From positions 1 to 42,527 of the forward strand of contig DATLNM010000034.1 of the NCBI GenBank assembly GCA_035536775.1: a DNA stretch of 42,527 nucleotides. The letters run 5' to 3'. Every line of letters begins with the position of its first letter. Position 1 is the first letter of the stretch. The position numbers were made by a program, and so were the translations under genes. The stretch comes from DATLNM01 sp035536775 (GTDB taxonomy: Bacteria > Actinomycetota > CADDZG01 > WHSQ01). This document shows, piece by piece, positions 23,525-30,689 of this stretch. The notes beneath the pieces were generated by a model, which saw only the letters and a list, made by a program, of their open reading frames with translations, had not been told where the DNA came from and did no database searches.

Positions 23525-24264
23525 CAGCAGAACCTTGGCATGTGGTGCGCGATCTGAGCGCGCCACGACGGCCAGTCGTGCGGGACATCGTGGCCCCACA
23601 GGTCCACCTCATGACGGATGCCTTTGGAGTCCAGCAACGCACCGAACCGCTTGGTGCTGTCAAGGGCTCCCGTGGTGTCCTCCCACTGCCCCTGGCCGCA
23701 TACGAGAACCAGGCTGATGCGTCCTCGTAGCCAATCGAGGTGGTCGCCACCGAGGTGAGCCACGTAGTCCATCGGGTTGTTGAAGTACGCGGCATCCCCA
23801 CGTTCACCTCCGCCGAGGCGGGAGACGTCGTACACGCCGCTCTGACAGATCGCGATCGGAAAGAGATCGGCGCGGCGCAACGCGAAGTTCGCGGCATGGT
23901 ACGCGCCGAAGCTGCAGCCATTGAGCATTATCTCGACAGGTCCATCACAGTCCTGGTGGATAAGCGGGACGACCTGATTGAGGATCCAGTCCTCGTACAA
24001 GCCGTGCCTCAGAGCCTTCTCCTCGAGTGATATCCCCGGCACGTTCCAGCTCCCGGCGTCGAAGCTCGACACGCAGTAGACCTTTAGCCGGCCGCCCTCG
24101 ATGAGACCCGAGATCGCCTCGATCATGCCCCTATCTTCGAAGTCCCAGCTCTCCCCTCGCTCGGATGGAAAGACGAGGAGCGGGCGCCCGAAGTTCCCGT
24201 ACGCGATCAAGTCACCGTCGCCGCCGATGGACGGCGCGTGGACCTTGATGTGCTCGCGCCTCAT
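23524..24264 (-). CDS. Alpha/beta-hydrolase, putative esterase family (second copy in cluster)
   Basis: 246 residues from ATG 24264, which overlaps the upstream stop by 4 bp (ATGA). It has the lone-domain putative-esterase (PF00756-like) shape: GRPLLVFPSERGESWDFEDRGM near the N-terminus, the nucleophile elbow GCSFG with Ser118, and a C-terminal catalytic His in the GHDVPHDWPSW segment. PSERG resembles motifs seen near the oxyanion hole of this family. No signal peptide, so it acts in the cytoplasm. It differs from its neighbour, which carries an extra N-terminal domain. Likely an ester (or thioester) hydrolase or acyltransferase; substrate unknown. Confidence 0.84.
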   Translation of the reverse strand: MRREHIKVHAPSIGGDGDLIAYGNFGRPLLVFPSERGESWDFEDRGMIEAISGLIEGGRLKVYCVSSFDAGSWNVPGISLEEKALRHGLYEDWILNQVVPLIHQDCDGPVEIMLNGCSFGAYHAANFALRRADLFPIAICQSGVYDVSRLGGGERGDAAYFNNPMDYVAHLGGDHLDWLRGRISLVLVCGQGQWEDTTGALDSTKRFGALLDSKGIRHEVDLWGHDVPHDWPSWRAQIAHHMPRFC

Positions 24265-25403
24265 GGGGCCGTCCTTTGGGCCCCGGACCACTGGCTGGCT
24301 AGGAGTGATCCGAGATGGGGGTCGAAGGTGTCACGCCACGACACCCAATTGTGCGCGTCGCGGTGATCGACCCAGGTCACGTCGTATCCCTGGCGGGCCA
24401 GAGCGTCTCGCATCGCCTCGTTATTGCGAAGGTTTTCCTCGGCGAGCCCGCAAGTGATGGTGAGGGGGATCGGATGCGCCCACATCTCGGATGTTAGGAC
24501 GGACCCGACGAAGCGGGAGATCCTTCGGAACCGTACGAAGTCCGATTCCTGTGAGTCGAACCTCTGACGGAAGAAGCTCCCTGATTGCAGGTAGAGCGCA
24601 CCGAACGTCGCGGGGTTGCGGCGGTGGAGGTGCAGCATCGACAGCCCTCCAAGGCTCGCTCCCATGCCGATCCGGTGCGTGCGTCCATGGGGGGTGGGCG
24701 CGAGCTCGACGATCTTCGGCAGGATCTCGTGCGCGAACGCACGTGCATACGCAGCGGAGGCCGAGAAGATCTGGTTCCTGTCCATCGGGCCAAGGAGAGC
24801 CGCGCGCATCGGGGGCACCCGCCCCGTCGTGGTCGCGTACGCGAGGAAGCGCGTCAATTGCGCGAGGGCATCGAATTCGGGGCCGTCGTGCACGATCAAC
24901 AGTGGAAGCTCTTGGTCCGATGTGGTGCCGGCGCTCGACCAAACGATGAGAGGCAGCTCCGCGCGCAGGATGCGGCTCTTGACGGCCGTTTCGACGCGCG
25001 CCCCGAACGGCAGCTCTTCATCCAGCCATGCCGGGGGACGGTACCCGGGAACCTCGACCACCGACTTGTCCCCGAAAACGCCCGGAGTGGTGCGCGGGTT
25101 GAACGGGTCGCAGATAGGACCCGAGGAACCGTCCTTGCCGAGCAGCTCCACTTGGTATTCGACGCGATCCGCCTGAGGGCGAGCCCATCGCAATTCCCAC
25201 GCGCCGGACGCCGTCTGCGAGAACTCCGGACCGTTCCGGGGCCGGTCGATCTCCTGATAGAGGCGAACGCCGGCTAGCTCACGATCCGGGTCGGGGATCC
25301 GGAACACGATCTCGTTCTCCTCAACCTCGGGTCCGCTCGCCGTGTCCTCGGGGCGGAGACCCTCGCCGTCCCCTCCTCCGCCGGCTATCTGCGAGGCTCC
25401 CAA
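24261..25403 (-). CDS. Alpha/beta-hydrolase with N-terminal beta domain, Fes-like esterase
   Basis: 380 residues. The start is decided by a perfect AGGAGG (25414-25409), 5 nt before a TTG at 25403; this start overlaps the permease gene by 19 bp. Residues about 25-130 look like the N-terminal beta-sandwich of enterochelin-esterase-like proteins (VRLYQEIDRPRNG...WELRWARPQADRVEYQVELLG), and about 145-375 form the esterase domain with LPLLIVHDGPEF, the nucleophile elbow GASLGG (Ser250) and a C-terminal HNWVSWRD His. Fes-type enzymes hydrolyse ester-linked siderophores inside the cell. That is an analogy; no siderophore genes are seen. Confidence 0.84.
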   Translation of the reverse strand: MGASQIAGGGGDGEGLRPEDTASGPEVEENEIVFRIPDPDRELAGVRLYQEIDRPRNGPEFSQTASGAWELRWARPQADRVEYQVELLGKDGSSGPICDPFNPRTTPGVFGDKSVVEVPGYRPPAWLDEELPFGARVETAVKSRILRAELPLIVWSSAGTTSDQELPLLIVHDGPEFDALAQLTRFLAYATTTGRVPPMRAALLGPMDRNQIFSASAAYARAFAHEILPKIVELAPTPHGRTHRIGMGASLGGLSMLHLHRRNPATFGALYLQSGSFFRQRFDSQESDFVRFRRISRFVGSVLTSEMWAHPIPLTITCGLAEENLRNNEAMRDALARQGYDVTWVDHRDAHNWVSWRDTFDPHLGSLLASQWSGAQRTAP

Positions 25404-26158
25404 GAGAACCTCCTCATCGCGATCGAGAGTCCGGCGATTGCCCACGCTCCCATGATTCCGAGATCGCCCCATTCAAAACCGTTTCCTGTCGTGAATGGGC
25501 TGAACGAGGTCTGCATCGCCTCGAAGAAGTGCTTCACGGGGAAGAATCTGGCAACCGCTTCCAGCCACCCGGGAGGATCGTCGATCTGGATGAAGATGTC
25601 CGAGATGAACAGCAGAGGGAGGATCGAGAAGTTCACGATCGCCGGTGAAGAGTCTGCGTTGGGGATGAACCCCGTCAGCGCGAGCCCGAGTGCCGAAAAG
25701 GCAGCGGCGCCCACTACGAGTGAGAACAGGAAGGCGGGCCACGTGCTCGGGAGGTCAACGTTGTAGAACAACTTCCCTGCAAGCACAACGATCACGACAA
25801 GGATCATCGCGATGAACACGGCATGAACGATCCTCCCGGCGAGATAGATCCAATCGGGTAGGGGTGTTCCCTTCACACGTTTGAGGACTCCTTGGTCCCG
25901 CGCGAATGTGACGCTGATAGCGATGTTCGTATAGCAGGCATTGATCACTGCGAAGGCGGTGATAGCCGGGATGATGAATGAGGTTGCTGCATTGACAGGA
26001 CCATCCGGTCCCGGCACCTCGTTATCCCCGAACGCGAGATTGAAAATCATCAGGAACATGAGCGGGAACGCGAACGTGAATGCAGCGGCCGCTGGGTTGC
26101 GCCAGAACGAACGGTTCTCGAACTTCACCTGGCGTAGAAGCAATGCGGCCCACGTCAT
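25385..26158 (-). CDS. ABC-2 type transporter permease
   Basis: 257 residues from ATG 26158, overlapping the ATPase stop by 4 bp. It has the ABC-2 membrane pattern: an amphipathic N-terminus (RQVKFENRSFWRNPAAA), then about six hydrophobic segments, with a large external loop between the first two and the conserved RVKGTPLPDWIYLAGRI segment before the third. Such permeases form a homodimer with two ATPases and export lipids, polysaccharides, drugs or peptides. The three genes downstream are translationally linked to it, suggesting that it exports their product. Confidence 0.9.
   Translation of the reverse strand: MTWAALLLRQVKFENRSFWRNPAAAAFTFAFPLMFLMIFNLAFGDNEVPGPDGPVNAATSFIIPAITAFAVINACYTNIAISVTFARDQGVLKRVKGTPLPDWIYLAGRIVHAVFIAMILVVIVVLAGKLFYNVDLPSTWPAFLFSLVVGAAAFSALGLALTGFIPNADSSPAIVNFSILPLLFISDIFIQIDDPPGWLEAVARFFPVKHFFEAMQTSFSPFTTGNGFEWGDLGIMGAWAIAGLSIAMRRFSWEPRR
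25409..25414 (-). promoter_or_regulatory. Perfect Shine-Dalgarno AGGAGG fixing a TTG start
   Basis: On the reverse strand AGGAGG is followed after 5 nt by TTG (25403). It lies inside the end of the permease gene and shows that the esterase begins at the TTG, not at the ATG 25472, which has no such site. Confidence 0.6.
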
Positions 26159-27072
26159 GCCGTGCCGCTCTCTGCTTCGGACGTCAGGTCGAGATAGACG
26201 TCTTCGAGCGAGGGCCGGCTGACACTGAGCTCTTCCAGCTCGATGCCCTTGGTCATCGCCCACCCGGTCAACTCGTTGAGCATCTTCATCGGCGACGCCG
26301 TCGGAAGGGTTATCCGGTCTCCGTTGTGAACCGCCTTCCCGAGGATGCGCTTCGGCGGGCTGGGCGCGCCCTCGGGGATCTTGAATCGGATGGTGGTCAG
26401 GTCAGAGCTCGCCGAGGCGAGCGCGCCCGGAGGGCCTTCGGCGACGATCTTGCCTCCGACCATGATGGCGACGCGATCGGCGAGGTGCTGAGCCTCATCC
26501 ATGTAGTGCGTTGTGAGGAAGACCGTCTTCCCCAGCGCGGCGAGGTTCTCGACCATGCGCCAGGCGTTTCGCCGGGCGGAGGGATCGAAACCGGTCGTAG
26601 GCTCGTCGAGGAACAGGAGCTCCGGGTCGCCCGCGAGGCCGATGGCGACGTCCAGCCGGCGCTGCTGACCGCCACTGAGCTTGTTGACGCGCACGTCGCG
26701 CTTTTCCACTAGGCCGACGACCTCGACGATCTCGTCCAGCGGAAGGGGATCCTCGTAGTAACCCCGGTAGAGCTCGATCGCCTCGGCGACGGTGAGGAAG
26801 GGCTCGACGCCGGTCTCCTGAAGGACGATCCCGATCCTCTTCTTGAACGCGGCCCCCCCCGTCCCCGGATCGTGACCGAGCACGCGCACATCCCCGGAGG
26901 ATCGCGTTCTGTGCCCTTCCAGGATCTCGACGGTCGTTGTCTTGCCGGCGCCGTTCGGTCCCAACAGCGCGTAGACCTCGCCGGAGGCAACGTCGAGGTC
27001 GATGCCGCGGACCGCTTGAACGTCGCCGTATGACTTCGTGAGTCCGGCAACGGAGACCGCGGGGTCAGACAT
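26155..27072 (-). CDS. ABC transporter ATP-binding protein
   Basis: 305 residues from ATG 27072. Complete nucleotide-binding domain: Walker A GPNGAGKTTT (Lys44), Q-loop IVLQETG, signature LSGGQQRRL, Walker B LLFLDEPTTGFD and the switch HYMDEAQHLADR. The last 85 residues form the C-terminal extension seen in drug/lipid exporter ATPases of the CcmA/DrrA group. It is the first gene of the five-gene esterase/ATP-grasp cluster. A TATGCT box ends 7 nt before the start and is part of a symmetric element shared with the divergent acyl-CoA dehydrogenase gene, 24 bp away. Confidence 0.95.
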   Translation of the reverse strand: MSDPAVSVAGLTKSYGDVQAVRGIDLDVASGEVYALLGPNGAGKTTTVEILEGHRTRSSGDVRVLGHDPGTGGAAFKKRIGIVLQETGVEPFLTVAEAIELYRGYYEDPLPLDEIVEVVGLVEKRDVRVNKLSGGQQRRLDVAIGLAGDPELLFLDEPTTGFDPSARRNAWRMVENLAALGKTVFLTTHYMDEAQHLADRVAIMVGGKIVAEGPPGALASASSDLTTIRFKIPEGAPSPPKRILGKAVHNGDRITLPTASPMKMLNELTGWAMTKGIELEELSVSRPSLEDVYLDLTSEAESGTA

Positions 27073-27079
27073 GAGATCG

Positions 27080-27089
27080 AGCATAAGCT
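27080..27089. promoter_or_regulatory. Symmetric bidirectional -10 element (A-N3-TA-N3-T)
   Basis: The 10-mer AGCATAAGCT gives TAAGCT (27084-27089) on the plus strand and TATGCT (27085-27080) on the minus strand, sharing the central TA. Start codons at 27097 (+) and 27072 (-) each lie 7 nt beyond the nearest box, and the two coding regions are separated by only 24 bp. Both transcripts would be leaderless. Confidence 0.52.
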
Positions 27090-27096
27090 TTGGCGT

Positions 27097-28794
27097 ATGA
27101 CCGGCTTCTTGCAGATGCCGCCCACACTCGACGATGCGTGGGCTTCCGACCGGGTGCTGCGTGAGGCAGTTGAGTTTCATCTCGGGGGTGAGCTCTTCCC
27201 GGCCGCCGAGGCGGTCCTGTCCGAGATGGGCAGGCGCGCGACCGCGCCGGAGACGATCGCGCTCGCGATGCGGGCGGAGCGGGAGCCGCCGGTTCATATC
27301 CCGTTCGCCCCATGGGGTGAACGCATCGATGAGATCCGTGTTTCCGACGCGTACACGGCGCTCGGGCGGATGGGCGTCGCAGCCGGCGTCACAGCCTTGC
27401 CTTACGAAAGCTCTCCCTTCGGCGCGCTCGGCCGCGTGGTGTGGGGTGCTCTCATGACGTTGTGGGGTCCTTCTTCGGCTCTCTACTCGTGCCCCGTCGC
27501 CATGACCGACGCGGCTGCGAGGACGCTCCTGCTCCATGGAGGCCCCGAGAGCCTCGATGTCGTCTCACGATTGACGACGCGGGATCCAGATCGCGCATGG
27601 ACGAGCGGCCAGTGGATGACGGAAACGGCTGGAGGCTCAGATGTCGGCCGGACGGGCACGGTGGCTGTGCAAGACGGAGGTGTCTGGCGACTGACGGGGA
27701 CCAAGTGGTTCACGAGCGCGACGACATCCGAGATGGCGCTGACCTTGGCCAGACCTGTCGGAGGTGCGGAGGGGTCCCGCGGGCTTGCCTTATTCCGGAT
27801 ACAGCGAACGCTTGACGACGGCACGCGCAACGCGATCGTCGTTCGAAGGTTGAAGGACAAGCTAGGGACGCGCTCGCTTCCGACCGCAGAGCTCGAGCTC
27901 GAAGGCGCGATCGCCTGGCCCGTCGGTGACCCGGCCGATGGGGGTGGCGTCCGTCGCATCGCGACGATGCTGAACATCACCCGCGTTCACAACGCGATCG
28001 GATCGGCCGGTGCTCTCGCGAGAGGGCTGTCGCTTGCCCGCGCCTACGCGAGCGTCCGCGAGGTGTTCGGGAGGAGCCTCGCGGAGATGCCCGCCCATCG
28101 CGCAACGCTTACCGACCTCGCCGTTGACTACGCGGCTTCGATCGCGCTGGTGATGAGGTGCTGCGAGTTGACCGGACGCGCCGAGCAGGGCGAGCCCGGG
28201 TCGGGTATCGAATCATTGCTTAGAGGTCTCACACCTGTAGCGAAGCTCGCGACAGCGCGATGGGCGGTCGCGGGGGCGGCAGAGTCTATGGAGGCTATAG
28301 GCGGCGTCGGCTACTGCGAGGATTCCGGTGTTCCGGCCCTCGTTCGCAACGCGCATGTGATGCCGATCTGGGAGGGAACGACGAATGTCTTGTCCCTCGA
28401 CCTATTGCGAGCCGCCCAGTCGTCGGGTTCCCTTCAGGCGATCGTCGTCGACGCCAGGCAGAGCGCGGGCGAGGTTGCAGGACACCCGGCCGTGGCCGAT
28501 GCCGCTGCCGCGGTCGCGGTCGCGCTTGACGCGATCGAGCAACGCGCTGTTGCTTTGATCGGTGCGGACGAGGACGCGTTGTCTGACGCCCGATCGATCG
28601 CGATGAGCCTCGCCTCGACTTACGCGTGCGCGCGGCTGTGCCTTCAAGGTGCGTGGGCGGCGGACAAGGGTGACGGCCGAACGGCAGCGGCGGCGCGACG
28701 TATGGCCGCGCGCGGCTTGCTCCACGCCCCAGGTCCACTCGACCTCGAGCTCGCCATGGACGACCCGCTGAGGACGCCGGAAACGATGCGGTGA
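27097..28794 (+). CDS. AidB-like acyl-CoA dehydrogenase family protein
   Basis: 565 residues, longer than a standard acyl-CoA dehydrogenase (about 380-400) and close to the AidB group (about 540-560). Flavin-fold motifs: WMTETAGGSDVG, TGTKWFTSATT, and the C-terminal IGGVGYCEDSGVPALVRNAHVMPIWEGTTNVLSLDLLRA block that is distinctive for AidB-like proteins. AidB is part of the E. coli response to alkylation but its true substrate is unsettled; related actinobacterial proteins are usually annotated simply as dehydrogenases. ATG 27097 is probably leaderless. Its stop overlaps the GTG of the RpiB-like gene by 4 bp. Confidence 0.88.
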   Translation: MTGFLQMPPTLDDAWASDRVLREAVEFHLGGELFPAAEAVLSEMGRRATAPETIALAMRAEREPPVHIPFAPWGERIDEIRVSDAYTALGRMGVAAGVTALPYESSPFGALGRVVWGALMTLWGPSSALYSCPVAMTDAAARTLLLHGGPESLDVVSRLTTRDPDRAWTSGQWMTETAGGSDVGRTGTVAVQDGGVWRLTGTKWFTSATTSEMALTLARPVGGAEGSRGLALFRIQRTLDDGTRNAIVVRRLKDKLGTRSLPTAELELEGAIAWPVGDPADGGGVRRIATMLNITRVHNAIGSAGALARGLSLARAYASVREVFGRSLAEMPAHRATLTDLAVDYAASIALVMRCCELTGRAEQGEPGSGIESLLRGLTPVAKLATARWAVAGAAESMEAIGGVGYCEDSGVPALVRNAHVMPIWEGTTNVLSLDLLRAAQSSGSLQAIVVDARQSAGEVAGHPAVADAAAAVAVALDAIEQRAVALIGADEDALSDARSIAMSLASTYACARLCLQGAWAADKGDGRTAAAARRMAARGLLHAPGPLDLELAMDDPLRTPETMR

Positions 28795-29213
28795 AGATCG
28801 CATTGGGGTCCGACGAGAAGACCCCGCTAACGGACGCGGTCGCTGCTCATCTATCAGATCGTGGACACACCCTGAAATTGATCGGGCCCCTCGCCGGGCA
28901 GCAGCTTGGCTGGGTTGCGGTGGGCAAGTCGGTGGGACGCGCGGTCGCGCAAGGTGAAGCAGACGCGGGAGTGCTGTTCTGCTGGACGGGCACGGGGGCG
29001 TCGATCGCCGCGAACAAGGTTTCGGGGGTTCGGGCGGCATTGTGCACAGACGCCGCGACGGCTGCCGGATCGCGTCGATGGAACGACGCAAACGTGCTCG
29101 TAATGAGCCTCCGTCTCACTTCTCCCGAGGTCGCCCGCGAGATCATCGACATATGGTTAACCACCGAGCCCGATCCAGCCGAGAAGGACGAGATCGCCTC
29201 GCTCGAGGGCTGA
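28791..29213 (+). CDS. RpiB/LacAB-family sugar-phosphate isomerase, divergent
   Basis: 140 residues, right for RpiB (about 145-155). GTG start at 28791 overlaps the previous stop. The fold is shown by MKIALGSD, the CoreGTG loop CWTGTGASIAANKVSGVRAALCTD with Cys64 at the catalytic-base position, and NDANVLVMSLR. Differences from the enzyme consensus: the SDHAG motif is SDEKT, so the substrate-ring-opening His is missing, and REHNDANVL is RRWNDANVL, with Trp in place of His. Ribose-5-phosphate isomerase activity is therefore uncertain; a related sugar-phosphate isomerase or unrelated function is possible. The 158-bp stretch to the next gene is AT-richer and holds TATATC/TATCTA promoter-like pieces. 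Confidence 0.78.
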   Translation: MKIALGSDEKTPLTDAVAAHLSDRGHTLKLIGPLAGQQLGWVAVGKSVGRAVAQGEADAGVLFCWTGTGASIAANKVSGVRAALCTDAATAAGSRRWNDANVLVMSLRLTSPEVAREIIDIWLTTEPDPAEKDEIASLEG

Positions 29214-29371
29214 TCCGAGGGATATCTCCTTATCTGTCCGCTTTGGGGTGACTGCAGAGCGCATTTTCTTCGAATACGTAGAACTGTTCCGGTACATCTG
29301 CCGTTGTTGTGGGCAAGGGTTCTATATCGGGTCTATCTATGTCCGCGACCGCAGATCGAAATCAGGGGTTG

Positions 29372-30277
29372 ATGGCTATGCGCACCACACGCTGGATGAG
29401 TTTCGGAACCGCTCTAACGATCACTACGAGCCTCGCGCTCCTGAATCTCGGAGTCCCGGGCTCGATGCTCGGAGCCACAAGTGCCTCCGCTGCCGAGTGC
29501 ACGACCGGCACGGGAACGACTTCACCGCGGCCGACTTCGACCAGCACCGCGACCACGGCGCCATCCCCCACAGGAACCTCGACCGTGCGGCCCACCGGGA
29601 CGACATCACCAGGTACTACTGCTTCACCTTCGGGCACGACGACGCCCGCTCCCACCGCGAGCTCGCCTCGACCGACGACCACGGGCACCACAACGGGCAC
29701 CCCTGCGCCGACAGGCACAACGACCGGAAGCCCCCGCCCCTCCACCACGGCAACTGGGACCGGATCGCCGTCTCCTTCGCCATCTGACACCGGCGGCGGC
29801 GGGTTCCCCATCCCACTACCTACTTTGATCCCCGTCCCCGATGCCCCCCTCATGCAGGCGATGCAGACAACTCCTGCACCGAGCCCGACCTCGACCACGG
29901 CCTCACCGACGGCCAGCGCGACAACGACCAGGCCGCCGTCGCCAACCGCGACCGCAACCTCCAGCCCGAGCGGGCGTCAGGAATGTCCGTCGCGTATCTC
30001 GATCTTCTTCCGTTCGAAGGTCGAGAAGCTCACAGGACGCGTGAGGTCTCCTCAGCCCGCCTGCCGAGCCGATCGCAAGGTCTCGATCAAAGAGGAGCGC
30101 TCAGGCTCGGATCGGACCGTCGCCCGCACTACGACCGATGGCGAGGGGAACTGGAAGAAGAAGTTCCCGCGACCGAACAAGGGTCGTTTCTACGCCAAGG
30201 TCCGTGGTAAAGGGATCACCGTCAGCGGAGCGTCTGTGTTCTGCAAGTCGGCGAGGTCGCTAAGCCTAGTGTTCTAG
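29372..30277 (+). CDS. Secreted Thr/Pro/Ser-rich protein with small C-terminal domain
   Basis: 301 residues from ATG 29372, preceded by AGGGG; ATG 29378 is an alternative. A signal peptide ends near SASAAE. Residues about 45-145 and again about 168-205 are almost only Thr, Pro, Ser, Ala and Gly, a mucin-like linker likely to be extended and perhaps glycosylated. The C-terminal about 95 residues (CPSRISIFFRSKVEKLTG... TTDGEGNWKKKFPRPNKGRFYAKVRG) are basic with four cysteines and resemble a carboxypeptidase-regulatory or Ig-like beta-sandwich. There is no LPxTG sorting signal. No known family; probably a cell-surface or secreted protein. Confidence 0.78.
   Translation: MAMRTTRWMSFGTALTITTSLALLNLGVPGSMLGATSASAAECTTGTGTTSPRPTSTSTATTAPSPTGTSTVRPTGTTSPGTTASPSGTTTPAPTASSPRPTTTGTTTGTPAPTGTTTGSPRPSTTATGTGSPSPSPSDTGGGGFPIPLPTLIPVPDAPLMQAMQTTPAPSPTSTTASPTASATTTRPPSPTATATSSPSGRQECPSRISIFFRSKVEKLTGRVRSPQPACRADRKVSIKEERSGSDRTVARTTTDGEGNWKKKFPRPNKGRFYAKVRGKGITVSGASVFCKSARSLSLVF
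29501..29803 (+). repeat. Low-complexity Thr/Pro/Ser coding repeat
   Basis: This stretch of the secreted-protein gene encodes a near-continuous run of Thr, Pro, Ser and Gly built from short variable units such as GTTTP, TTSPG and PRPT. The DNA is a degenerate acc/ccg/acg repeat and produces long shadow frames on both strands. A shorter second tract covers about 29875-29980. Confidence 0.6.
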
Positions 30278-30630
30278 TTGCAGGCTCCGTCGGCCAGCGT
30301 TCCCGTCTCGTCAATGTGGCGGACGCCGTCACTGCGGTTGTGCGTCCCGTTGATGCAGTAACCGACAGCGTCCGCGCTGGCGATAGTGACTGTGACGTCG
30401 GCCGCGACGTTCATGCCATTCGCGCCGAGCGTCTCGATGTCTGTCGTATAGGAACCTGTCGTGGCCATCACGGCTTCCTGGGCCACTGCGGCTTGACGCA
30501 GCGAAACATCGACTTGGACCGCCAACGCTCTGTCGATCTGATTGGTGACCGATCCCGACCCTGGGGCGACACCCGAGGTGCAGCCTGAGGTGACTGCGGC
30601 GGCCAGCAAGAGGATCGTTCGCACGTGCAT
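30274..30630 (-). CDS. Putative lipoprotein with pilin-like C-terminal domain
   Basis: 118 residues from ATG 30630. The N-terminus HVRTILLLAAAVTSGC is a short signal peptide ending in Cys17, a possible lipoprotein cysteine, although the -3 residue is not the usual Leu. The remainder (QAAVAQEAVMATTGSYTTDIETLG, VTIASADAVGYCINGTHN, HIDETGTLADGAC) resembles the globular part of actinobacterial type IV pilin-like proteins, including the spaced Cys pair, but the pilin methylation motif and hydrophobic N-terminal helix are absent. A TAGACT box lies 8 nt upstream. Function unknown. Confidence 0.68.
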   Translation of the reverse strand: MHVRTILLLAAAVTSGCTSGVAPGSGSVTNQIDRALAVQVDVSLRQAAVAQEAVMATTGSYTTDIETLGANGMNVAADVTVTIASADAVGYCINGTHNRSDGVRHIDETGTLADGACN

Positions 30631-30638
30631 GGGCCGCG

Positions 30639-30648
30639 AGTCTAGTCT
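30639..30648. promoter_or_regulatory. Symmetric bidirectional -10 element (A-N3-TA-N3-T)
   Basis: The 10-mer AGTCTAGTCT gives TAGTCT (30643-30648) on the plus strand and TAGACT (30644-30639) on the minus strand, sharing the central TA. On the minus side the lipoprotein ATG (30630) is 8 nt away. On the plus side an ATG (30656) is 7 nt away, opening an 8-codon frame just before the DUF2993 gene. Confidence 0.48.
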
Positions 30649-30655
30649 CAGTGGG

Positions 30656-30682
30656 ATGATCGGCTCGATCGTGGCTGAGTGA
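30656..30682 (+). other. Possible leaderless 8-codon mini-ORF before the DUF2993 gene
   Basis: ATG 30656 to TGA 30682 encodes MIGSIVAE. It starts 7 nt after the TAGTCT box and stops 7 nt before the GTG of the DUF2993 gene. If transcription begins at 30656, ribosomes could load on this frame and reinitiate at 30690, which lacks a clear Shine-Dalgarno site. This rests only on spacing. Confidence 0.25.
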
Positions 30683-30689
30683 ACAGCGC

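Noticed and set aside
29248..29787. A second protein-coding gene rich in His and Arg
   Set aside because: It is the alternative frame of the Thr/Pro-rich secreted gene; its composition follows from the acc/ccg repeat.
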